Source: Shewanella woodyi ATCC 51908 | Lineage (GTDB): Bacteria > Pseudomonadota > Gammaproteobacteria > Enterobacterales > Shewanellaceae | Length of the DNA: 64,000 nt | Direction: 5' to 3' | NCBI RefSeq assembly: GCF_000019525.1 | Contig: NC_010506.1 | Location: 4,092,001-4,156,000 of the forward strand | Part shown: positions 32,456 to 40,029 of the stretch, in pieces | How positions within the stretch are numbered: position 1 is the first letter of the stretch | How the letters are laid out: the number at the start of each line of letters is the position of its first letter | Notes under the pieces: model-generated | Database searches by the model: none | What the model was told of the DNA's origin: nothing | The model's input: only the letters and a program-made list of their open reading frames with translations | Translations under genes and position numbers: made by a program

Positions 32456-33541
32456 ATGCGTTATATTATTCTGTTAGCTAGCACTTTAGCTATGGTCTCT
32501 CCAATCTCACATGCAACAGAGATCCTACGAATATTTACCTGGGACGGTTACGTCACCCCCCAAGATCTCACCGCAATTAATCAGCAACTCAAAGTTCACG
32601 ACTACAATATTGAAGCTCAAGTCATTAGCCCGCTTGCGTCTGGCCCTGAGCAGATGTTTGATGTTATCCGCTCCGGCAAATGTGATATCTCATTTCTGAC
32701 CCTTAATTACATCAAGATGCAGGAGGAGAAAACCGCCAAGCTTCTTCAGGTTATCAACACTCAGTCTCCCAGAATGCCTAACTACAAGAAGCTAAAAGCT
32801 GAGCTAACAGCACTTCCTATGGGAGTTGTTAAGCAGGGAAGTGTCTATATCCCCTTTGGAGGTGGAGCCTATGGCATATGGGCTAACATGAATAAGTTAA
32901 CGATTGATGAGTTGCCAGTATCCGTAAAAGATCTCTGGGATGATAAGTGGACAGGTAAACTCTCTCTGGCCAAAGGGCAGATCCAGCCAAATATTGCTCT
33001 AGTCATGCTCTCTATGGACAAGCCCCCTTTCTATATTAACGACCTCATCAACTCAGGTCATAGACGACAAGCGATGCAGTTTGTTGCAGATGAAGCACAG
33101 CTCCAGACTAACCTTTTATATCAACAGGTCCACTCCTTTTGGGATGGGACTCCTAGCTATGATCAGGAGCTACTATTAACCTCAAGCTATGGTGTTGAGA
33201 TTGAGAATAAAAATGCTGAGGGTGGTCAATGGCAATATGTTCAGTTTGAAGAGGGTAGTACTGTTTGGCTCGATACCATCAACTTTGCTAAACACTTAAG
33301 TGGAGCAAAACTCGAAGCAGCCGAAATCGTCGCTAACTACTTTATCGGAAAATCCGTTCAGAATCGGCTCGTCAATGAGTTAGGCATGGTATCGGTTAGC
33401 AATCTTGTCGAAAACAATCCATTACTCGATAACAATCCAGACTTTTTTTCCAAACAGATGTTCTGGCAACCTTATGACAAAACCGCCGACAACATCATGG
33501 ACCTCATGTCAGATGCTGCGATGACACAAGCTATTCCATAG
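32456..33541 (+). CDS. PotD-like periplasmic substrate-binding protein (orphan)
   Basis: An extracellular solute-binding protein of the spermidine/putrescine type. It has 361 residues from the ATG preceded by AAGGAT. The signal peptide is MRYIILLASTLAMVSPISHA, and the mature part starts TEILRIFTWDGYVTPQDL, the usual opening of this family. SVYIPFGGGAYGIWANMNKL and VKDLWDDKWTGKLSLAKG follow in the expected order. No permease or ATPase genes (potABC type) are adjacent, so it may serve a distant transporter or act as a sensor partner. The ligand (polyamine or other) is not certain. Confidence 0.85.
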   Translation: MRYIILLASTLAMVSPISHATEILRIFTWDGYVTPQDLTAINQQLKVHDYNIEAQVISPLASGPEQMFDVIRSGKCDISFLTLNYIKMQEEKTAKLLQVINTQSPRMPNYKKLKAELTALPMGVVKQGSVYIPFGGGAYGIWANMNKLTIDELPVSVKDLWDDKWTGKLSLAKGQIQPNIALVMLSMDKPPFYINDLINSGHRRQAMQFVADEAQLQTNLLYQQVHSFWDGTPSYDQELLLTSSYGVEIENKNAEGGQWQYVQFEEGSTVWLDTINFAKHLSGAKLEAAEIVANYFIGKSVQNRLVNELGMVSVSNLVENNPLLDNNPDFFSKQMFWQPYDKTADNIMDLMSDAAMTQAIP

Positions 33542-33642
33542 CGCTTAAAAACCTACAGGTTACGTTCAAGACAGAGCCAAAAATTTTGACAGCAGGATAA
33601 AAACAGAACAAAATTCTCGGTTTGAAGTTAGCAGGTTTAATT

Positions 33643-33912
33643 ATGTGCCAGATATTCTCACAGCAGCCCATTGAGCACTACCAATACATAACCCGAGCAA
33701 TCCGTATTGATGGCCATGCCACCAGTGTCAAACTCGAGCTCAGCTTCTGGGAGATACTGGAACAGATAGCAAACAATCAAGAGATGTCTGTGCCGAAATT
33801 TATCAGCAATATCTACAAAGAATCGATGGCACACAATGGTGGCGTCACCAATCTAGCCTCGATACTTCGCTGCTCATGTCTTATCTACCTTAAGCAATCG
33901 ACGTCCGTATAG
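33643..33912 (+). CDS. Ribbon-helix-helix domain protein (RHH_4 type)
   Basis: An 89-residue protein of the RHH_4 group, putative small DNA-binding proteins. It starts MCQIFSQQPIEHYQYITRAI, followed by the beta-strand IRIDGHATSVKLELSFWEIL and the helices EQIANNQEMSVPKFISNIYK. The end NLASILRCSCLIYLKQ is typical. AGG precedes the chosen ATG; an in-frame TTG lies seven codons upstream. It stands alone between the PotD-like gene and the VOC gene. Its target is unknown. Confidence 0.8.
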   Translation: MCQIFSQQPIEHYQYITRAIRIDGHATSVKLELSFWEILEQIANNQEMSVPKFISNIYKESMAHNGGVTNLASILRCSCLIYLKQSTSV

Positions 33913-34008
33913 AGGCAAAAATCCACCATTTATCTCCTGTCGTACTCCAGTACTACCTAGCAATAGAGTGACAGGAATATGCTAGCTTCTTTTTAAAGAG
34001 AGGCTCAA

Positions 34009-34416
34009 GTGAATACCCATACAAGCAAACTGATTCATACCATGATCCGCGTCAGAGATCTGGATAGCTCCATCGCCTTTTACCAAACAGCACTTGGACT
34101 TGAGATAAAAGAGCAGTTCATTTTCGACGGATTCACCTTAACTTACCTGGGTAATCAGGCAACTGATTTCGAACTCGAACTCACCTATAACCATGATGTT
34201 GACAATGACTATAGCCATGGCAGCGGGTATGGGCATATAGCCGTGTGTGTCGAAGATATTGAAGAGAGCTTCCGCAGGCTCATCTTGTTAGATATGCAAC
34301 CCACAGATATTAAACATCTCAAGCATAAAGATACTCATCTCGCGAGTTTCTTTTTTATCCAAGATCCCGATGGATACAAAATCGAATTTCTTCAACGTAG
34401 CAAAAGATACCGTTAA
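34009..34416 (+). CDS. VOC family protein, glyoxalase I-like
   Basis: A 135-residue vicinal-oxygen-chelate protein resembling lactoylglutathione lyase (GloA), which isomerises the glutathione-methylglyoxal adduct. Likely metal ligands are present in the expected order: His10 (KLIHTMIRVRDL), Glu in FELELTYN, His in GYGHIAVCVEDI and Glu in GYKIEFLQR. IAFYQTALGLEI is the usual first-helix segment. The start is GTG at 34009 with GAGAGG upstream. It pairs with the ABM-domain gene 17 bp downstream. This could be an authentic second glyoxalase I or a related lyase. Confidence 0.85.
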   Translation: MNTHTSKLIHTMIRVRDLDSSIAFYQTALGLEIKEQFIFDGFTLTYLGNQATDFELELTYNHDVDNDYSHGSGYGHIAVCVEDIEESFRRLILLDMQPTDIKHLKHKDTHLASFFFIQDPDGYKIEFLQRSKRYR

Positions 34417-34433
34417 TACAAACAGGAGCCGTA

Positions 34434-34724
34434 ATGATAAACCTAATTGCCACATTCCAAGCAAAAACTGGAAAAGAGACCGAGTTAAAACGCTTACTGT
34501 TAGCCATGCTAGCCCCAACCCGTAATGAACCAGGCTCAGTGAGCTACAAGCTATTTAATGTTCGCAATGACTCAACTACATTTATCTTTCAGGAGTCATT
34601 TTCCAATCAAGCAGCGTTCGAGGAACACTGTCAACAGCCACACTTCACACAGCTATTAACGCAACTTGATGGACTGCTTGAGCATGAACCTGAGATAAAG
34701 TTTTTAGAACTGTTAGATATTTAG
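34434..34724 (+). CDS. Antibiotic biosynthesis monooxygenase (ABM) domain protein
   Basis: A 96-residue ferredoxin-like-fold protein of the ABM/YgiN group, whose members include quinol monooxygenases and heme-degrading enzymes. It starts MINLIATFQAKTGKETELKR, then has ARNEPGSVSYKLFNVRNDST in the family pattern (residues about 27-48: P-[GS]-x2-[SY]) and FIFQESFSNQAAFEEHCQQP with the conserved His. AGGAG precedes the ATG. It is 17 bp after the VOC gene and probably in the same operon, which fits a small reactive-carbonyl or quinone detoxification unit. Confidence 0.85.
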   Translation: MINLIATFQAKTGKETELKRLLLAMLAPTRNEPGSVSYKLFNVRNDSTTFIFQESFSNQAAFEEHCQQPHFTQLLTQLDGLLEHEPEIKFLELLDI

Positions 34725-35037
34725 TGGCTATAAATTAACTTTCATTGGCCTTCAAACAAATAAGGAATAATTCCCTTGTTAAATTAATGGAACATAAGTA
34801 TTAAAATAAATACATCATAAATAAAGCCAATATAACCAAGGTGTTGATTTAAGTGACATTGATACAATATAAAAATGGTAAAACCTTAATATGAAATAAA
34901 CTAGAGATTAAACTTAATCAACAAAGCTTGAATGGGTTAATAAAAAGGATAAAATGCATTGTCCAAACGATGTTATACGTTTCAACAATGTGGCATTTAA
35001 ATTCCCACTAATATTAACCAATTTGAAAGGAGTTAGT
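34725..35037. other. AT-rich intergenic region before the DUF3016 gene
   Basis: This 313-bp stretch is very AT-rich and holds no convincing gene. At 34957-34990 there is an interrupted inverted repeat (CATTGT and AAACG against CGTTT and ACAATG). Just before it, an ATG at 34954 preceded by AGGAT is in frame with the downstream lipoprotein, but the residues between do not look like a signal sequence, so I treat the stretch as 5' untranslated DNA. Confidence 0.6.
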
Positions 35038-35583
35038 ATGAAATATGTATTTTCATTACTTACATTGATATTCATGGCGATATTAACAGGGTGTACATCA
35101 ACGGCCGAAAACGCACCCGTTGATAATTACATCACCCATGATGGCAACCTTGCCATCATCTGGAAAAATCCCAATCAGTATACAGATATAGAATCAACCA
35201 TCTGGCTGCAATCTAAATTTACCCCCTACCTGTTTACAGAGCTTACAGAGGAGCTAGGCAAACAGGTTAATCCTGTACTAGGAAAAGATCAGAAACTAGA
35301 CATTATGGTCACCAATCTTGATTTGGCTGGCGATGTTCAACCCACCTTTGGTGCCTCAGCAGATGATATCAGGGTTGTATCTGAGCTCTACCCGCCAAGA
35401 ATCAATTTCGATTATAGCTTAAGTCAAAATGGCAAAGTGATTAAATCTGGCTCAGAGAAACTGCAAAACATGAGTTTCTTATTTGGTATTCAACCAATTA
35501 CGAGTCAACCTTTTGCATATGAATCAGATCTATTAAAGAAATGGTTTAAAAAAGAGATAAAGCCCGATTTGATTAAAAAATAA
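35038..35583 (+). CDS. DUF3016 domain lipoprotein
   Basis: A 181-residue exported lipoprotein of the DUF3016 family, common in Shewanella and of unknown function. The signal MKYVFSLLTLIFMAILTGC ends in lipobox LTGC. The mature part shows the family order: IIWKNPNQYTDIES, the long amphipathic stretch with TELTEELGKQVNP, then LDIMVTNLDLAGDVQP, SELYPPRINFDYSLS and the ending FAYESDLLKKWFKKEI. The chosen ATG has GGAG at normal spacing; an upstream in-frame ATG (34954) would add 28 residues before the signal. It is followed by a terminator and converges with the PaiB gene. Confidence 0.88.
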   Translation: MKYVFSLLTLIFMAILTGCTSTAENAPVDNYITHDGNLAIIWKNPNQYTDIESTIWLQSKFTPYLFTELTEELGKQVNPVLGKDQKLDIMVTNLDLAGDVQPTFGASADDIRVVSELYPPRINFDYSLSQNGKVIKSGSEKLQNMSFLFGIQPITSQPFAYESDLLKKWFKKEIKPDLIKK

Positions 35584-35590
35584 AGAAATA

Positions 35591-35620
35591 TCGAGGTGGC
35601 TAAAATAGCACCTCGAAAAA
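35591..35620. terminator. Terminator between convergent DUF3016 and PaiB genes
   Basis: TCGAGGTGGCTA pairs with TAGCACCTCGA (one bulged G) around AAA, then AAAAATTAAG. The arms lie between the two convergent stops. Confidence 0.7.
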
Positions 35621-35656
35621 TTAAGTTAAAATAAAAATGGTATGTATAAAATTTTA

Positions 35657-36280
35657 TCAACTATTCGTTTCCCCTAACCCAACACCCACCTTTTTCATAT
35701 AATTAAGTAACGAAATAGCATCCGTGTTACTTTGAATTTTTAAGCCATTTACCACACCGAGTTGATCTGCAGGTTTTCTATTTTGACCTAATTTTTGTTT
35801 TCCTAGCATCTGAGTGATATTGATTTTAAATCCTATCACCCCCTTCACTAACCTATCTCGATACTCATCAGTAAGAGTCTCACCAGTGTTCAGCAGTTCA
35901 GGCTCATAAGCCCTCACCGTTTCATCTAATATCTTAATGGTGTCAGCAACAGGTAACAGCTTCATCTCTCCATGGATGTGCACTGCAGCATAGTTCCAAG
36001 TTGGTACCGCTGGCGATGAGACATACCAGGTCGGTGATATGTAGCTATGCGGCCCTTGAAGAATAACCATCACAGTACAGCCATCTTGTGTTGCCAAATG
36101 TTGGTTAGCTCTAGAGAAGTGTCCATAGAGCGTACCTAGCTCCCCTTCGGATCTTTGCAGCAAAAAAGGAAGGTGATTAGCTTCAAGTTGTTCAGAGATA
36201 ATGGCCCCAAAACTAAAGGCCTCAATAAACTGATGAATGAGCTCACGGCTCTCAATCTTCATGGTTTTAGGTATGTGCAT
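35657..36280 (-). CDS. FMN-binding negative transcriptional regulator, PaiB-like
   Basis: A 207-residue protein of the PaiB/FMN-binding family (pyridoxamine-oxidase-like split barrel). In Bacillus PaiB works with the acetyltransferase PaiA and represses degradative-enzyme genes. The order MHIPKTMK, FGAIISEQLEANHLPFLLQR, GTLYGHFSRANQHL, ILQGPHSYISPTWYVSSPAV PTWNY and VHIHGEMKLLP is that of the family. The start overlaps the GNAT stop by one base (TAATG) with GGAGG upstream, so the two are translationally coupled. The DNA target and flavin use here are inferred from the family. Confidence 0.9.
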   Translation of the reverse strand: MHIPKTMKIESRELIHQFIEAFSFGAIISEQLEANHLPFLLQRSEGELGTLYGHFSRANQHLATQDGCTVMVILQGPHSYISPTWYVSSPAVPTWNYAAVHIHGEMKLLPVADTIKILDETVRAYEPELLNTGETLTDEYRDRLVKGVIGFKINITQMLGKQKLGQNRKPADQLGVVNGLKIQSNTDAISLLNYMKKVGVGLGETNS

Positions 36281-36888
36281 TAACTGGCCTCCATTTTCCC
36301 CTGTAAAACTGATTTCACTTGCGGCCAATCTTGCTCAATAATGCTATAGATTGCTGTGTTTCTATAGCTGCCACCGGGCAAAATTCTACTATTACGTAAT
36401 ATCCCCTCAAACTCAGCCCCAATACGCAAAATGGCACTGCGAGACTGTTCATTTTTTGCATGGGTTTTAATCTCTACTCTGATGGCATCTAATACTTCAA
36501 ACCCATGCTGCAAGAGTAAATATTTTGCTTGAGTATTCACATGACTACGCTGAAATTCTGGTGTGATAAAGGTATGGCCTATCTCTATATTCCTATCATC
36601 GCGCCTAATTGAGCAGTACCGAGTACTGCCTATCACCTTTTGACTTTGCTTATCGATAATCACAAAGGGAACTTGGTTACCTAACTCCTGCTCTACAAGC
36701 GCTTTTTCTATCCAAGCAGCTGTCATTTCGAGACTTTTACAAGGATTAGGCACTACCCATTGCCACAGTTTTTCATGATTACCAGCAAGCTGAAACCCCG
36801 CTACATCTTCTCTGGTTAATGGTCTTAGTTGGATATCCTTAGATTCCAATGTGATGGGATGGGGAGTAAAACGAGTTGATGTGTGCAA
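36280..36888 (-). CDS. GNAT family N-acetyltransferase (RimL-like)
   Basis: A 202-residue acetyl-CoA-dependent acetyltransferase of the RimJ/RimL sub-family, which acetylates protein N-termini or small amines. The N-terminal part has ITLESKDIQLRPLTREDVAG. The fold continues with FVIIDKQSQKVIGSTRYCSI, IEIGHTFITPEFQRSHVNTQ (acetyl-CoA loop) and LDAIRVEIKTHAKNEQSRSA to the C-terminal strand. GGAGAG points to the TTG at 36888 as start; another TTG lies six codons upstream. It overlaps PaiB and is divergent from a MocR regulator. The pair recalls the paiA-paiB operon, but this GNAT is not of the PaiA type. Confidence 0.85.
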   Translation of the reverse strand: MHTSTRFTPHPITLESKDIQLRPLTREDVAGFQLAGNHEKLWQWVVPNPCKSLEMTAAWIEKALVEQELGNQVPFVIIDKQSQKVIGSTRYCSIRRDDRNIEIGHTFITPEFQRSHVNTQAKYLLLQHGFEVLDAIRVEIKTHAKNEQSRSAILRIGAEFEGILRNSRILPGGSYRNTAIYSIIEQDWPQVKSVLQGKMEAS

Positions 36889-36930
36889 GTAAGCTCTCCG
36901 GTTCAAATTGATATGGTGATTTTTGCATCA

Positions 36931-36977
36931 TCTGGTATAAATAAAAGACCCAGATATTAAAATATAGCTATACCAGA
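36931..36977. promoter_or_regulatory. Inverted repeat in the GNAT/MocR divergent promoter
   Basis: TCTGGTATA (36931-36939) and TATACCAGA (36969-36977) are exact reverse complements, 38 bp apart. The right arm touches the MocR start codon. The position between divergent genes and next to the regulator suggests the MocR operator; this is inferred. Confidence 0.6.
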
Positions 36978-36978
36978 G

Positions 36979-38433
36979 ATGAAAGCACTGACCCTGACAT
37001 TAACCCAACCAGCTAAACCAAAGTTTTTACAGATAGCCAGAGCGATAATCTCCGCTATAAAGCAGGGAAAAGTTAACGCTAAAGAGCCACTTCCTTCTGC
37101 TCGTCAACTTGCCGCCGAACTGAAAACCAACCGCCATACCATCATGGCAGCTTACCAAGAGTTAATCGCCCAAGGCTGGGTTCAATCAATAGAACGTCAA
37201 GGCTATAGGGTTGTTGAATCAATTCCTGTGGAATCCAGCCGTCATGCTAGAAAGAGCTTAAAGTGTGAAAAAAATACATTCATATGGCAGATAAACCCTA
37301 CAGCTTTTGAACTCGATAACAGCAAGCCAGCTCATGAGTATAGTTACAACTTTGCAGGGGGAAACCCTGATATCTCCGCCTTTCCTTTCCATGAACTTAA
37401 GCCTTATATGAGCGAGAGCCTCACTCGGCCGCGCCTTAATCACTTGTCATATGGTAATAACCGAGGAGATGATCAGTTTATCTCTCAGCTTGCCACCTAT
37501 TTACGCCGAGCCCGCTCAATCACAAATAAGGAGATCATTACCGTTAATGGCTCGCAGGAGGCGTTATATTTGCTTTCTCAGGTGCTGCTAAAACCTGGTT
37601 CTAAAGTTGCTGTAGAATCCCTAGGCTACCGGCCTGCATGGAATGCTTTTACTACTGCTGGCGCAGAGCTAGTCGCCATCAAACAGCACTCAAAAGGGAT
37701 AGATATTGAGCACTTAACCCAGTTAGTGAAGCAGCAAAGCATCTCTCTTATCTATCTAACCCCTCTGCATCAATACCCCACCACAGTGACTCTGCCAATC
37801 CATGAAAGGGGAAAAATTTATCAACTCGCCGCGAAATACCAGATCGCCATCGTTGAAGATGATTATGATCATGAGTTTCACTACTCAAGTCAGCCCTTAG
37901 CCCCTTTAGCCGCAAACGATCCACAAGGGCTAGTTATCTACCTATCAACATTCTCAAAAATTATGTTCCCTGGCTGCCGTATTGGCTATATGGCCGTCGA
38001 TAAATCATTAGCGCCAGCACTTATCAACTATCGAAGTGTGATGAATCATAAGCCAAATGTGTTAATGCAAGATGCCATCGGACGTTGGATGAAGGAGGGC
38101 TCCTTTGAAAGACATTTGCGGCGCACTACTAAGCAATATCAACAAAGACGCAATAACTTAATCTCCCAATTAGAACAGTACCAAGAACAAGGGCTAGATA
38201 TTAGCTTCACCATCCCCGCAGGCGGTATGGCTATCTGGTTAGATGTGAAAAAAAATGCCAAAGAGTTAGAGAGATTTGCTCTAGCTCATGATATCTATCT
38301 GGTCTCTGAGTCAGGTTTTCACTTAGATAAAGAGAATGATGAAAATCGCTATATTCGTCTTGGTTTTGCGGGAATGAAACCGGAAAAGATGAATCAGGGC
38401 TTGGCCATACTGTTCAGTTATTTTAACCAGTGA
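36979..38433 (+). CDS. MocR-family PLP-dependent transcriptional regulator
   Basis: A 484-residue fusion of a GntR winged helix with a fold-I aminotransferase-like domain (GabR/PdxR group). The winged helix is at about residues 12-75 (LPSARQLAAELKTNRHTIMA). The large domain has FAGGNPDISAFPFHEL, ITVNGSQEALYLLSQVLLKP, the Asp region VEDDYDHEFHY and the PLP-binding Lys in YLSTFSKIMFPGCRIGYMAV. Members typically use PLP or an amino acid to sense a metabolite and control an adjacent gene. It is divergent from the GNAT-PaiB pair, the likely target. Confidence 0.93.
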   Translation: MKALTLTLTQPAKPKFLQIARAIISAIKQGKVNAKEPLPSARQLAAELKTNRHTIMAAYQELIAQGWVQSIERQGYRVVESIPVESSRHARKSLKCEKNTFIWQINPTAFELDNSKPAHEYSYNFAGGNPDISAFPFHELKPYMSESLTRPRLNHLSYGNNRGDDQFISQLATYLRRARSITNKEIITVNGSQEALYLLSQVLLKPGSKVAVESLGYRPAWNAFTTAGAELVAIKQHSKGIDIEHLTQLVKQQSISLIYLTPLHQYPTTVTLPIHERGKIYQLAAKYQIAIVEDDYDHEFHYSSQPLAPLAANDPQGLVIYLSTFSKIMFPGCRIGYMAVDKSLAPALINYRSVMNHKPNVLMQDAIGRWMKEGSFERHLRRTTKQYQQRRNNLISQLEQYQEQGLDISFTIPAGGMAIWLDVKKNAKELERFALAHDIYLVSESGFHLDKENDENRYIRLGFAGMKPEKMNQGLAILFSYFNQ

Positions 38434-38456
38434 TATCTACTGCTTATCAAAGCCTG

Positions 38457-38485
38457 CAGTACCCCTTTCAAATAAGAGGTACTGA
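38457..38485. terminator. Hairpin between convergent MocR and M20 genes
   Basis: CAGTACC and GGTACTG pair, extended by CTT and AAG after one bulge on each side. It lies between the two convergent stops. It lacks a T run, so it is a weak terminator candidate. Confidence 0.5.
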
Positions 38486-38505
38486 CTTAGCTATTTTGCG
38501 TTAAC

Positions 38506-39846
38506 TCACTTCCCATTAAATAGGTCTATGGCACTGCGTGTCATTGCTCGTACGCCAGTGCTAATGGCAAGAGGGTAATCTGGCGCAAATTGGCTCGAAT
38601 GTAATGAAGGCAGGCTGACTCCGCTATCAAGGCTAGCTTCATATTTTGCAGGCTCTACCGCGCCTAACCAAAACAGAGTAATAGGTACCGCCTCAGCAGT
38701 ACGGCCATAAAGACCAAAATCTTCACCCGCCATCACAGGATCTGCATCAACGACATTTGCTTTGCCAACCTCTAACTCAATACTCGCCTTCACCTTGGCC
38801 GCCAACTCAGGATTGTTATAGGTAGATGGAACTGTCTCATCATTATGAACATACACAAGGGGCATAAGCTCATCTGGCAAACCAGCACTCACAGCGATCC
38901 CCTTGGTTAATCGCTCAATTGCCGCTATCTGTTGCAAGCGAACCTCTGGATTGTAAGAGCGCAGAGTCAACTGCAACTTCACCTCATTAGAGATAATATT
39001 ATGCTTCGAGCCGCCATGGATAGAACCAACGGTCACGACATTAGGCTCAAGTGGGGAAATCTCTCGACTTGGAATTGTTTGCAGTGCTAGTACGGTGCGA
39101 GCAGCAAGCACCACAGGATCAATTGTTAAGTGGGGATAAGCACCGTGTCCCCCTTTGCCTTTAATGGTGATATCTACCGAGTCGACATTGGCCAGCGCAT
39201 AACCTGAAACAACCGCAACCTTACCGGCAGGAATAGAGGCACTGACATGCAGCCCTAGCACCTTGTCAGGTGTGGGGAACTGCTTAAACAACCCCTGTTT
39301 GAGCATCGCCTTGGCTCCACCACCGACCTCTTCAGCAGGCTGCGCCACCACCATCAAGGTGCCCTTCCAGTTATTTTTTTGTTTAACTAACTGCTCTGCT
39401 GCACCAATCATGCTGGTCATATGGATATCATGACCACAACCATGCATCACGCCAACAGTTTTACCCGCTACATCTGTAGTGGTCACCGTCGATGCATAAG
39501 ACTTACCCGTCTCTTCAATAATGGGCAATCCATCAGTATCAGCGCGGATCATCACCACAGGGCCTTCACCGTTTTCAAAAATCCCCACTACGCCATAGCC
39601 ACCATAATTATCAGTTACCTCAAAACCCAGCTTAGATAACTCCTTGGCCATACGCTGACCAGTGGCCTTCTCTTGATAAGAGAGCTCAGGGTTTTGATGC
39701 AGATGTAAGTAGAGTTTCTCAAGCTTAGGCATGGCTTGTGCTACTGAGTCGCTCAACTCCAGAGCTTGCACAGAAAAGATGCTCGACAAGCTAGTCGTAA
39801 CGCCAAGAGTCAATGCCAGTGCAATGGTATTTTTAGTCAGTCTCAT
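38506..39846 (-). CDS. Exported M20 family amidohydrolase/peptidase
   Basis: A zinc-dependent M20D amidohydrolase related to hippurate hydrolase and N-acyl amino acid hydrolases. It has 446 residues. A signal peptide (residues 1-29, LTLGVTTSLSSIFSVQALEL) puts it in the periplasm or outside. The metal and active-site motifs are present: MHGCGHDIHMTSMIGAAEQL, VAQPAEEVGGGAKAMLKQGL with the catalytic Glu pair, and DPVMAGEDFGLYGR near the C-terminus with the late metal ligand. The lid domain runs from about 215 to 335. It stands alone after a terminator, and the substrate is not known. Confidence 0.93.
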   Translation of the reverse strand: MRLTKNTIALALTLGVTTSLSSIFSVQALELSDSVAQAMPKLEKLYLHLHQNPELSYQEKATGQRMAKELSKLGFEVTDNYGGYGVVGIFENGEGPVVMIRADTDGLPIIEETGKSYASTVTTTDVAGKTVGVMHGCGHDIHMTSMIGAAEQLVKQKNNWKGTLMVVAQPAEEVGGGAKAMLKQGLFKQFPTPDKVLGLHVSASIPAGKVAVVSGYALANVDSVDITIKGKGGHGAYPHLTIDPVVLAARTVLALQTIPSREISPLEPNVVTVGSIHGGSKHNIISNEVKLQLTLRSYNPEVRLQQIAAIERLTKGIAVSAGLPDELMPLVYVHNDETVPSTYNNPELAAKVKASIELEVGKANVVDADPVMAGEDFGLYGRTAEAVPITLFWLGAVEPAKYEASLDSGVSLPSLHSSQFAPDYPLAISTGVRAMTRSAIDLFNGK

Positions 39847-39962
39847 CGGGTATCTTCTTATTTTAAATGATGGTTTTATCGATTAAGACTAACCTAGCAC
39901 AGCAACAATAATTTGTTTATTTTTAAATCACGAAAAATATCTCCGCATTTAAAGAGGGCATA

Positions 39963-39989
39963 AAAAACGCAGCACTATGGCTGCGTTTC
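39963..39989 (-). terminator. Terminator after the TonB-dependent receptor
   Basis: On the minus strand AAACGCAGC pairs with GCTGCGTTT around CATAGT, then a T-rich run follows. It starts about 40 bp past the stop of the receptor gene. Confidence 0.85.
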
Positions 39990-40029
39990 CCCCAGTGATC
40001 TCGAGTATGATCACTAACAAGCTCATCAC

